6,875 nt of DNA, taken from assembly GCA_027619145.1 (NCBI GenBank), contig JAQCGA010000217.1, forward strand, positions 1 to 6,875, given 5' to 3'. A program made the position numbers and the translations under genes. The notes under the pieces are model-generated. The model saw nothing but the letters and a program-made list of their open reading frames with translations. It did not search any database and was not told where the DNA came from. The DNA comes from a bacterium. GTDB taxonomy: Bacteria; Latescibacterota; UBA2968; GCA-2709665. The stretch's first letter is position 1, and every line of letters begins with the position of its first letter. This document shows positions 1 to 5,278 of the stretch, piece after piece.

Positions 1-1
1 T

Positions 2-25
2 GTAAATTGCCAATTGCCAATTTAC
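2..25. repeat. AT-rich inverted repeat containing a short tandem heptamer
   Basis: GTAAATTG at 2-9 is exactly complementary to CAATTTAC at 18-25, giving 8-base arms around an 8-base centre. The same stretch is also a 7-base tandem repeat, AATTGCC at 5-11 and 12-18 followed by AATT at 19-22. It is much more AT-rich than the gene that follows and looks like intergenic DNA, an operator or a hairpin. It overlaps the only visible start codon of the phosphatase gene (TTG at 14). It is cut close by the window edge, so its full extent cannot be judged. Confidence 0.4.
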
Positions 26-1297
26 TTTCCCACCCTCTGCGCCTTCTTCTTCGCCCTTCCCGCCGGTGCCGCCCCCTACGATCCGCCCGCCGTCTACCTC
101 TCCTGGCGGTCGGATCCCACCACAACCATGGTCATCCGCTGGCACAGCCTGCAATCCGAAAACCGTGAAACCCTGGTCCTCTATCGACGAACCGACGAAC
201 CGGACTGGCACCGCGCCACCGGTTCCAACCATCCCATGCCACACGCAGATCGAACCATCCACGTCGTAGAACTGACCGGCCTGACCCCTGGATCCATCTA
301 CCATTTTCGCCCCGGTGAAAACGCCGTAGAATTCCGGTTTCGTACCCTGCCGAAAACCGCAGACGAACCCCTCCAGTTCATCGTAGGCGGAGACACCTAT
401 GGCCGCACCCAGTGGTACAACCGCCTGGACCCGCGTGACATGTTCAATCTCTTTCGCGACGAATACTACAACATCATGCGCAAAGTCAACCTCCAGGCCG
501 CCCGCCAGAACCCTGTGTTCGTGGTCATTGGTGGAGACATCACCTACAGCGAAGGACACCCAGACCGGGCAGACCGATGGTACAAATGGCTCACGGCCTG
601 GAAAGAAGACATGGTCACCACAGATGGGGTACTCATTCCCATTGTCCCTGTCATTGGAAATCACGAAATCCTGAAAAACACCTACCGGGTAGACTGGCCC
701 AGCGGTACACCATACAACGCCGCGTCACAAGCACCCTACTATTACAGCCTATTCATTGCGCCAGATCCACTCGGTCCCAGAGTACTCGACTTTGGCAACT
801 ACATGTGCTTTCTCCTTCTCGATTCTGGGCACACCAATTTTGTAAGCGCACAGAAAAATTGGCTCACAAACACACTGACGCAACGGCGTAATCTCCCACA
901 CAAATTTGCCGCCTACCACGTGCCCGCCTATCCATCTTATCGCAGCTTCGATGGAAGCGTCAGCAGCGCCATCCGAGAATACTGGGTACCCGAATTTGAA
1001 ACCTACGGCCTGCATGCAGCCTTTGAACATCACGACCACACCTACAAACGCACATACCCCATCCGCAACAACCAGCCGGACCCGCAAGGTGTGCTCTATC
1101 TCGGTGACGGAGCCTGGGGGCGCCTGCGTTCCCCCAAAGACCCGGAAGACCGCTGGTACCTGGCCTTTACCGCCAAAGAATATCACTTCATTGTAGGTAC
1201 ACTCCACAAAAAGAGCCGCTCTTTTAAAGCAATAAACGAAGAAGGGAAAGTCTTCGACCAGTACTCCGAAGAACAGCACCTGAAACAGGCCCCATAA
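14..1297 (+). CDS. Secreted purple acid phosphatase-like metallophosphoesterase (5' end uncertain)
   Basis: Predicted exported phosphomonoesterase of the calcineurin-like, purple acid phosphatase (PAP) superfamily. Residues 1-20 are hydrophobic and end in AGAA, like a signal peptide with a cleavage site near residue 20. Residues about 22-112 resemble the fibronectin type III-like domain found at the N-terminus of PAPs, and about 120-400 form the catalytic domain. All seven PAP metal-ligand positions can be matched: Asp127 (GGD), Asp175 and Tyr178 (GGDITY), Asn216 (GNHE), His302 (AYHVP), and His340 and His342 (HHDH). The Tyr ligand argues for a true dinuclear PAP site rather than a generic phosphoesterase. 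The substrate is unknown; phosphate scavenging from organic esters in the periplasm or outside the cell is an inference. The only visible start is TTG at 14, with no ribosome binding site and no basic residues before the hydrophobic stretch. The frame is open to the left edge, so the real start may lie outside the window. Confidence 0.85.
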   Translation: MPIYFPTLCAFFFALPAGAAPYDPPAVYLSWRSDPTTTMVIRWHSLQSENRETLVLYRRTDEPDWHRATGSNHPMPHADRTIHVVELTGLTPGSIYHFRPGENAVEFRFRTLPKTADEPLQFIVGGDTYGRTQWYNRLDPRDMFNLFRDEYYNIMRKVNLQAARQNPVFVVIGGDITYSEGHPDRADRWYKWLTAWKEDMVTTDGVLIPIVPVIGNHEILKNTYRVDWPSGTPYNAASQAPYYYSLFIAPDPLGPRVLDFGNYMCFLLLDSGHTNFVSAQKNWLTNTLTQRRNLPHKFAAYHVPAYPSYRSFDGSVSSAIREYWVPEFETYGLHAAFEHHDHTYKRTYPIRNNQPDPQGVLYLGDGAWGRLRSPKDPEDRWYLAFTAKEYHFIVGTLHKKSRSFKAINEEGKVFDQYSEEQHLKQAP

Positions 1298-1324
1298 AAA
1301 AGAAGCGCCCCTCTGAAACCGCAC

Positions 1325-1333
1325 AGAAAGGAG
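1325..1333 (+). promoter_or_regulatory. Ribosome binding site of nagB, supporting a GTG start
   Basis: AGAAAGGAG lies six bases before GTG at 1340. This strong Shine-Dalgarno sequence decides in favour of the GTG start, since no ATG is nearby in frame. Confidence 0.75.
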
Positions 1334-1339
1334 CATCCT

Positions 1340-2089
1340 GTGGCTGGCAACATCAAGCTGGTTATATGCGAAACCCCCCAGGCGGTTGCCAAAGCAGCCG
1401 CTGCAATCTTTTCCAGCCTCATCCGCTCCAAACCCACCGCCGTCCTTGGGTTGGCCACGGGGTCCACTCCCGAACTTACCTACGCAGAACTGGCCAGACT
1501 CCACAAGGAAGAAGAACTCAGCTTTGCAAAAACCACTTCCTTCAACCTGGATGAATACTGGGGCCTCAACGGCGACCACGACCAGAGCTACAGGTACTTT
1601 ATCAACCAGCAAATCGTCAACAAAGTGGACATACGTCCCTGGAATACCCACGTGCTCAACGGCGTTGCAGAAAACCCGTACCTGGAATGTCAGGCCTACG
1701 AAACCACCATCCTCGCAGTCGGAGGTGTAGACCTCTGGTTGTTGGGCATTGGCGCGAACGGACACATTGCATTCAACGAACCCGGCAGCCCAGTAGACAG
1801 CCGCACCCGTCTGGTCAGCCTCCTGCCGGACACCGTCAAAGCCAACAGTGACGGCCGCTTCTTCAAAGATCCTGCCGAAGTACCTCGCTGTGCGCTCTCC
1901 GTTGGAATTGGCACCATCCGCGAAGCCCGTAAACTTGTCCTCCTGGCCACCGGCGCAAAAAAAGCCAATGCCATTGCCGCTGCACTCGAAGGCCCATTTT
2001 CACCAGACTGCCCGGCCAGCCTGCTCCAGGATCACCCAGACTGCACCTTTGTTGTGGATCAGGAAGCCGCTTCCAAACTCAGCACCTGA
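1340..2089 (+). CDS. nagB: Glucosamine-6-phosphate deaminase NagB
   Basis: Converts glucosamine 6-phosphate to fructose 6-phosphate and ammonia in the cytosol, the last step of amino sugar (N-acetylglucosamine) catabolism. The 249-residue length is near that of Bacillus-type NagB and shorter than the 266-residue E. coli enzyme. Visible signatures are the phosphate-binding LGLATGSTP loop (36-44), SFNLDEYWG (67-75) with Asp71 matching catalytic Asp72, and GIGANGHIAFNEPG (136-149) with His142 and Glu147 matching the E. coli catalytic His143 and Glu148. The C-terminal LLQDHP and VVD segments also fit the family. Position 140 is Asn where E. coli has Asp141; as I recall, Bacillus-type enzymes also have Asn here. 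The C-terminal allosteric extension of E. coli NagB appears absent, so N-acetylglucosamine 6-phosphate activation is doubtful (inference). It starts 42 bases after the phosphatase and no nagA or transporter is visible. A 6-phosphogluconolactonase is the main alternative, but the SFNLDEYWG and HIAFNEPG motifs favour NagB. Confidence 0.93.
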   Translation: MAGNIKLVICETPQAVAKAAAAIFSSLIRSKPTAVLGLATGSTPELTYAELARLHKEEELSFAKTTSFNLDEYWGLNGDHDQSYRYFINQQIVNKVDIRPWNTHVLNGVAENPYLECQAYETTILAVGGVDLWLLGIGANGHIAFNEPGSPVDSRTRLVSLLPDTVKANSDGRFFKDPAEVPRCALSVGIGTIREARKLVLLATGAKKANAIAAALEGPFSPDCPASLLQDHPDCTFVVDQEAASKLST

Positions 2090-2167
2090 CAAACAATCCA
2101 GATCGAAAATTCCCGGCCTCAACACCTGGAATCAGACCTGGACAAACCTACACGTTGTATCCCATCT

Positions 2168-2905
2168 ATGTCCATTCTCATCCTCACAGCCACCGCATTC
2201 GAACAAGAAGCACTCCTGCAAGCAATCCAGCAGGCCCATCAGGAAACTGTCGCCACACGCAAGACGACATGCGGCACCTTGTTCGGGCATCCGGTACGCC
2301 TCCTTGAAACCGGCATGGGGGCCGTCAACACCGCCCACGCACTCACCATAACCCTCGAACGAGAACGCCCGACCCTGGTCCTGCAAACCGGCATCGGTGG
2401 AGCCTACCTCACCTCTGAATTGAACAAGGGAGACATCGCCATCGCCACTTCAGAAAACTACGGCGACCTCGGCGTACTCACCCCCACAGGCTGGCAACCC
2501 GCAGAAACCATCGGCATCCCGGTCCTCCAGACCGACCGGGCCTACTACAACACCTTCCCACTAAACCCAAACCTCGTAACCCAGGCTGAAACCATCGTAA
2601 GGAATCTCCACAGAGATGCACTCGCTCCCACAGTCCTCTCCGGCCCTTTCGTCACCGTTCAGCAATGCAGTGGCCGCACCGACACCGGCAACGCACTCGC
2701 CGCCCAATTCAATGCCATCTGCGAAAACATGGAAGGTGCCGCCGCCGCGCACCTCTGCGCACTCTACAACATCCCGTTTCTCGAAGTTCGCGGTATTTCC
2801 AATCTTGTAGAAGATCGCAATCGAGACGCATGGAATATTCCCCTTGCAATCCGCAGATCCCAGCAGGCCACACAAGCAATCATCGAACACCTGGAACTGA
2901 GGTAA
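2168..2905 (+). CDS. mqnB: Futalosine hydrolase MqnB
   Basis: Cleaves futalosine to hypoxanthine and dehypoxanthine futalosine, the MqnB step of the futalosine pathway to menaquinone, in the cytosol. The protein (245 residues) has the nucleoside phosphorylase/MTA-SAH nucleosidase fold. It shows an N-terminal ATAFEQEA (8-15) with the family's Glu region, ETGMGAVNTAHAL (47-59), TGIGGAY (74-80) and ENMEGAAAAH (186-195), whose Met-Glu pair contacts the ribose in this superfamily. RGISNLVEDRNRDAW (208-222) is the segment that distinguishes MqnB from MTA/SAH nucleosidase. Residue 212 is Asn where E. coli MTA/SAH nucleosidase has the catalytic Asp197. The mqnD gene begins five bases after the stop, which strongly supports the assignment. 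A dedicated MqnB implies that the deaminated intermediate futalosine is made, so a deaminase should be encoded elsewhere (inference). No strong ribosome binding site precedes the ATG, and the 78 bases upstream hold no promoter I can recognise. Confidence 0.92.
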   Translation: MSILILTATAFEQEALLQAIQQAHQETVATRKTTCGTLFGHPVRLLETGMGAVNTAHALTITLERERPTLVLQTGIGGAYLTSELNKGDIAIATSENYGDLGVLTPTGWQPAETIGIPVLQTDRAYYNTFPLNPNLVTQAETIVRNLHRDALAPTVLSGPFVTVQQCSGRTDTGNALAAQFNAICENMEGAAAAHLCALYNIPFLEVRGISNLVEDRNRDAWNIPLAIRRSQQATQAIIEHLELR

Positions 2906-2910
2906 ACCCT

Positions 2911-3738
2911 ATGTCCACCATCTCTCTCGGCTACTCGCCCTGCCCCAACGACACCTACATCTTCTACGGCCTCGTACACGGAAAAATTGAAGGGGCACCG
3001 CCCGTCAAAGAAATCCTCGAAGACATAGAAACCCTCAACAACATGGCCATGAAAGGTCAACTGGACACCACCAAAATCTCCTTCCACGCCCTGGCCCACC
3101 TGCGCGACCAATACTGCCTCCTCCACGCTGGAGGTGCTCTCGGCCGGGGCTGCGGTCCCCTCGTCGTAGCCGGTAGCCCACTGACCCCCGAAGAACTCAG
3201 CGGAAAAAAAATCGCCATCCCCGGCAAACTCACCACCGCCGCCCTGCTCCTGCGCCTCTTCAATCCCGGCCTGGACAACCTGGTACTCATGCCTTTCCAC
3301 CGCATCATGGAAGCCACACAAACCGGTGAAGTGGACGCTGGCCTCATCATCCACGAAAGCCGCTTCACCTACCCCCAATACGGCCTGCACAAAGTTCTGG
3401 ACCTGGGCGAATGGTGGGAACAAACCACCGGTCACCCCATCCCACTGGGCGGCATCCTGGCCCGCCGGGAACTGGGTGAACACCGTATTCGTACCATCGA
3501 TAACGCACTCAAAGCCAGTGTAGAATACGCACACGCCAACCCCAAAGAAGTTCGCGGGTACATCCGGCAACACGCACAGGAAATGGACGAACAAGTCATG
3601 CAGCAACACATCAACCTCTACGTAAACGACTACACCCTGGACTACGGCCCGGAAGGCGAAGCCGCTCTTGAAGACCTCTACACTCGCGCCGAAGCCGCAG
3701 AAATCGTCCCGCATTCAGACAAGCCATTATTTATGTAA
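2911..3738 (+). CDS. mqnD: 1,4-dihydroxy-6-naphthoate synthase MqnD
   Basis: Converts cyclic dehypoxanthine futalosine to 1,4-dihydroxy-6-naphthoate, the first bicyclic naphthalene intermediate of the futalosine menaquinone pathway. The 275-residue protein has the two-lobed, periplasmic-binding-protein-like fold of the MqnA/MqnD family but no signal peptide, as expected for a cytosolic enzyme. Diagnostic segments are LGYSPCPNDTYIFYGL (6-21), TTKISFHAL (53-61), LGRGCGPLVV (77-86), the IPGKLTTA substrate loop (103-110) and IIHESRFTY (146-154). His148 in that last segment matches the histidine proposed as catalytic base in the Thermus enzyme (His145). SPCPNDT and IHE favour MqnD over MqnA. The frame stays open further upstream, but the ATG at 2911 begins the conserved domain and follows TGAGG at 2898-2902, which overlaps the end of mqnB. 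The two genes are therefore very probably co-transcribed and translationally coupled. mqnA, mqnC and mqnE are not in the window. Confidence 0.94.
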   Translation: MSTISLGYSPCPNDTYIFYGLVHGKIEGAPPVKEILEDIETLNNMAMKGQLDTTKISFHALAHLRDQYCLLHAGGALGRGCGPLVVAGSPLTPEELSGKKIAIPGKLTTAALLLRLFNPGLDNLVLMPFHRIMEATQTGEVDAGLIIHESRFTYPQYGLHKVLDLGEWWEQTTGHPIPLGGILARRELGEHRIRTIDNALKASVEYAHANPKEVRGYIRQHAQEMDEQVMQQHINLYVNDYTLDYGPEGEAALEDLYTRAEAAEIVPHSDKPLFM

Positions 3739-3771
3739 TCCAGAACCGCGTCACAAAGAAAAGGAGCTTCC

Positions 3772-4140
3772 ATGTCCAAACCCAAAATCGGTTTCATCGG
3801 CCTCGGAATTATGGGCAAACCCATGTCCAAACATCTCCTCAATGCAGGATATGAAGTGGTTGTGCATAACCGCAGTCGAGAAGCCGTTGCCGAGCTCGTC
3901 TCAGCCGGAGCAAAAGAAGCACATTCGCCCAAAGAAGTTGCACAAAACAGTGAAGTCATCATCACCATGCTCCCGGACTCCCCGGATGTAGAGACCGTAG
4001 CCCTGGGACCAGATGGCCTCATCGAAGGTGTGAAAGAAGGCACGATCCACATTGACATGAGCACGATTGCGCCAAGTGTAGCCGTACACGTGGGTGAAGA
4101 ACTCGCAAAAAAGGCGTCCAATGCCTGGACGCCCCGGTAA
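3772..4140 (+). CDS. garR: 2-hydroxy-3-oxopropionate reductase, N-terminal part (frame broken near 4107-4113)
   Basis: NAD(P)-binding part of a beta-hydroxyacid dehydrogenase of the GarR/GlxR type, which reduces tartronate semialdehyde to D-glycerate in glyoxylate or glucarate use. The Rossmann signature GFIGLGIMGKPM starts at residue 7, followed by VVHNRS (about 34-39), MLPDSPDVE (about 66-74) and the IDMSTIAP segment near 100. AAGGAG at 3761-3766, five bases before the ATG, is a good ribosome binding site. Homology in this frame ends at about residue 114. The last eight residues, before TAA at 4138, are unrelated to the family. Homology resumes in the -1 frame with the DAPVSGG motif. The true gene is therefore 3772-4670, encoding 299 residues if one slips back a base at A AAA AAG, close to the usual length of the family. 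On its own this 122-residue product would lack the catalytic lysine and the helical domain and should be inactive. 3-hydroxyisobutyrate dehydrogenase is a less likely alternative. Confidence 0.88.
   Translation: MSKPKIGFIGLGIMGKPMSKHLLNAGYEVVVHNRSREAVAELVSAGAKEAHSPKEVAQNSEVIITMLPDSPDVETVALGPDGLIEGVKEGTIHIDMSTIAPSVAVHVGEELAKKASNAWTPR
4093..4133 (+). other. Candidate -1 frameshift site: SD-like box, A AAA AAG heptamer, hairpin
   Basis: A AAA AAG lies at 4107-4113 and is in the zero frame of the reductase N-terminal part (GCA AAA AAG). A -1 slip here leads to GGC at 4113 and then exactly into the conserved sequence LDAPVSGG. GGTGA at 4093-4097, nine bases upstream, resembles the 3' half of a Shine-Dalgarno sequence. 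GGCGTCC at 4113-4119 and GGACGCC at 4127-4133 form a perfect 7-base-pair stem with a 7-base loop. The parts resemble dnaX-type programmed frameshifting, but the stem begins on the last base of the heptamer, without the usual spacer of about five to nine bases. A weaker interrupted helix is possible between GCCT at 4123 and AGGC at 4154 with the right spacing. A simple loss of one A from a seven-A run explains the break equally well. Confidence 0.35.
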
Positions 4141-4670
4141 GCGGCGGAGACGTAGGCGCACAAAAAGCCACCCTCTCCATCATGGTAGGCGGCAATGAAA
4201 CCGCTTTTGAAACCGTCAAACCCATCTTTGAAGTCATGGGCAAAAACATTGTCCTTTGCGGCCCCTTAGGTGCCGGGCAAACCGTAAAAGCCTGCAACCA
4301 GGTCCTGGTAGCCGTAACCATTGCTGGCGTCAGCGAAGCCCTCACCTTAGGTGCAAAAGCCGGCGTGGACCCGCTCAAAATCGTCCAGGTCTTAAGCGGC
4401 GGCCTGGCCCGCTGTGGTGTTCTAGAAAACCGTGGCGAACGTATGGTCAACGGAGACTTCGACCCCGGCTTCCGCATTCGCCTCCACTACAAAGACCTCA
4501 ACATTGTCATGAAAACCGGCAACGACTACCAGGTACCGCTGCCCACCACCAGCATTGTCCACGAACTCTTCAACACCGCCCTTGCAAAAGGCCGCAGCGA
4601 ACTGGACCACTCTGGCCTGCTCACCGTCATCGAAGATCTCGCCGGCATCCAGGCACGCACCGGAGGATAA
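4113..4670 (+). CDS. garR: 2-hydroxy-3-oxopropionate reductase, C-terminal part (-1 frame)
   Basis: Continuation of the split reductase. In the restored 299-residue numbering this part is residues 115-299. It contains the substrate-binding motif DAPVSGGDVGAQ (120-131), SIMVGG (136-141), GKNIVLCGPLGAGQ (157-170), and VKACNQ (172-177) with the catalytic lysine Lys173, matching Lys171 of the family. The helical dimerisation domain includes VSEAL, a GERM segment, FRIRLHYKDLN and the C-terminal LDHSGLL; these last two closely match GarR and favour this over 3-hydroxyisobutyrate dehydrogenase. The first in-frame ATG is at 4182, with no good ribosome binding site, and a start there would leave out DAPVSGG. 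Independent translation is therefore unlikely to give a working enzyme. The coding quality and conserved motifs on both sides show no decay, which argues that the break is recent, an error in the read, or suppressed by frameshifting. Downstream is a strong hairpin at 4696-4725. Confidence 0.88.
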   Translation, partial: GVQCLDAPVSGGDVGAQKATLSIMVGGNETAFETVKPIFEVMGKNIVLCGPLGAGQTVKACNQVLVAVTIAGVSEALTLGAKAGVDPLKIVQVLSGGLARCGVLENRGERMVNGDFDPGFRIRLHYKDLNIVMKTGNDYQVPLPTTSIVHELFNTALAKGRSELDHSGLLTVIEDLAGIQARTGG

Positions 4671-4695
4671 TTCTCCATCCGAAGTACATAGAAAA

Positions 4696-4725
4696 CGGGC
4701 GGCAGATTGGAAAATCTGCCGCCCG
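4696..4725 (-). terminator. Strong hairpin terminator for hicB, between convergent genes
   Basis: A perfect 13-base-pair stem, CGGGCGGCAGATT at 4696-4708 and its complement at 4713-4725, encloses the loop GGAA. Read on the minus strand it lies 23 bases after the hicB stop and is followed by TTTTCTAT, a short U-tract, so it fits an intrinsic terminator for the toxin-antitoxin operon. On the plus strand it lies 25 bases after the reductase stop but lacks a following T-run. It may still slow or stop plus-strand transcription and protect transcript ends. Confidence 0.8.
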
Positions 4726-4747
4726 ATGAACTAGATGCCTACCGCTG

Positions 4748-4960
4748 TCATGCATACATCAATCGTCCTCTCGGTTTCGGGATAGGACGGCCAAGCTCCT
4801 GCGCTGTCTCAATCCACTCCTCAATAACCTGACGAACGTTCTTAACTGCCTCTTCATAGGTCTCGCCATCAGCTATGCATCCAGGCAACTCCGGCACTTC
4901 GACAACAAATGCCTGATCCTCTTCGCTCCAATAAATAATCAATTCATATTTAATCAACAT
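4748..4960 (-). CDS. hicB: HicB-family antitoxin
   Basis: Short (70-residue) HicB-like antitoxin that should bind and neutralise the HicA toxin encoded just upstream. The protein matches the partial RNase H-like fold of the family: a strand KYELIIYWSEED, then FVVEVPELPGCIADGETYEEA (about 18-38), whose ELPGC-x-GET core is the HicB hallmark. A helix VKNVRQVIEEWIETAQELG follows, and then a PIPKPRGRL tail. No helix-turn-helix or ribbon-helix-helix domain follows, so it lacks the C-terminal DNA-binding domain that longer HicB proteins use for autoregulation. Its ATG at 4960-4958 overlaps the end of hicA by 11 bases. GGAGAGGAAG directly precedes the start on the minus strand (4970-4961), giving a strong ribosome binding site and probable translational coupling. 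The local DNA is more AT-rich than the flanking metabolic genes. Confidence 0.92.
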   Translation of the reverse strand: MLIKYELIIYWSEEDQAFVVEVPELPGCIADGETYEEAVKNVRQVIEEWIETAQELGRPIPKPRGRLMYA

Positions 4961-5210
4961 CTTCCTCTCCTAACCGATATTTAACGAGAACATTCCTGAT
5001 CTGTTTCACCTGATATGGCTTCGCTTTGCTTCCTCTGGGTTGCAGGTTGATGATCTCGACGATATCGCTCCGCGTAAAGATATAGTGGCTTCCCCTAACC
5101 CGTTCGTCAAAGCCAAGGCGAACCAGAAGCTGGCATAGCATTAAAAAAGCTACATTGCCGTCAGAACTACCCGCCAGGATTCTTTCTTTAAGCCTGGAAT
5201 ACTTCCCCAT
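4950..5210 (-). CDS. hicA: HicA-family mRNA interferase toxin
   Basis: Toxin of a type II hicAB module, expected to cleave mRNA and halt growth when not bound by HicB. From the chosen start it has 86 residues. The N-terminal part, KYSRLKERILAG followed by a hydrophobic helix AFLMLCQLLVRLGF, leads into VRGSHYIFTR (38-47). GSH is the conserved HicA motif and His42 is the likely catalytic histidine of this dsRBD-like fold. The C-terminal INLQPRGSKAKPYQVKQIRN and VLVKYRL segments are typical of the longer HicA subgroup. The start at 5210 is chosen because GAGGATAGGA lies five bases upstream. Earlier starts in the same frame, ATG at 5243 or TTG at 5246, would add 11 or 12 residues, have no ribosome binding site, and coincide with the transcription start predicted from the candidate promoter. 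The toxin comes first and the antitoxin second, the usual hicAB order. Activity of this copy cannot be judged from sequence, but no key position looks broken. Confidence 0.87.
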   Translation of the reverse strand: MGKYSRLKERILAGSSDGNVAFLMLCQLLVRLGFDERVRGSHYIFTRSDIVEIINLQPRGSKAKPYQVKQIRNVLVKYRLGEEDVD

Positions 5211-5215
5211 AGATA

Positions 5216-5225
5216 TCCTATCCTC
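5216..5225 (-). promoter_or_regulatory. Ribosome binding site deciding the hicA start
   Basis: On the minus strand GAGGATAGGA ends five bases before ATG at 5210. The alternative starts at 5243 and 5246 have nothing comparable. Confidence 0.65.
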
Positions 5226-5249
5226 AACCGGCTTAATATCCATCAAGAA

Positions 5250-5278
5250 AATGTAGCCTGTTGGTTACATAAAATCAA
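5250..5278 (-). promoter_or_regulatory. Candidate sigma70-type promoter of hicAB
   Basis: On the minus strand, TTGATT (5278-5273, four of six matches to TTGACA) is followed after exactly 17 bases by TACATT (5255-5250, four of six matches to TATAAT). Transcription would start near 5243, giving a leader of roughly 33 bases before the chosen hicA ATG. The match is moderate, but spacing and position fit well. Confidence 0.5.
5251..5270. promoter_or_regulatory. Candidate operator: 20-base palindrome over the hicAB promoter
   Basis: ATGTAGCC at 5251-5258 and GGTTACAT at 5263-5270 are complementary in seven of eight positions around the centre TGTT. The palindrome covers most of the -10 box and the spacer, where a bound repressor would block RNA polymerase. 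Toxin-antitoxin operons usually repress themselves through such a site. This HicB has no visible DNA-binding domain, so the protein that would bind here is unknown. Confidence 0.45.

Noticed and set aside
749..1765. Minus-strand open frame of 338 codons
   Set aside because: It lies antisense across the phosphatase and nagB genes, both with intact conserved motifs; the predicted protein is Cys/Phe/Gly/Val-rich low-quality sequence without family features.
2090..2167. Gap between nagB and mqnB as a promoter or riboswitch
   Set aside because: I found no paired -35/-10 boxes, no stable stem and no riboswitch signature in these 78 bases; only a short repeated ACCTGGA motif, likely chance.
2665..2910. 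N-terminal extension of mqnD upstream of 2911
   Set aside because: The in-frame extension is Arg/His/Ser-rich, overlaps mqnB in another frame, and MqnD proteins begin at the LGYSPCPNDT region right after the ATG at 2911.
2764..3714. Minus-strand open frame of 316 codons opposite mqnD
   Set aside because: It mirrors mqnD codons, has no recognisable domain and spans the mqnB-mqnD junction; it is a shadow of real genes.
4182..4670. Independent short dehydrogenase starting at ATG 4182
   Set aside because: Homology continues upstream of this ATG in the same frame (DAPVSGGDVGAQ) back to 4113, and no ribosome binding site precedes it; it is the second part of the split reductase.
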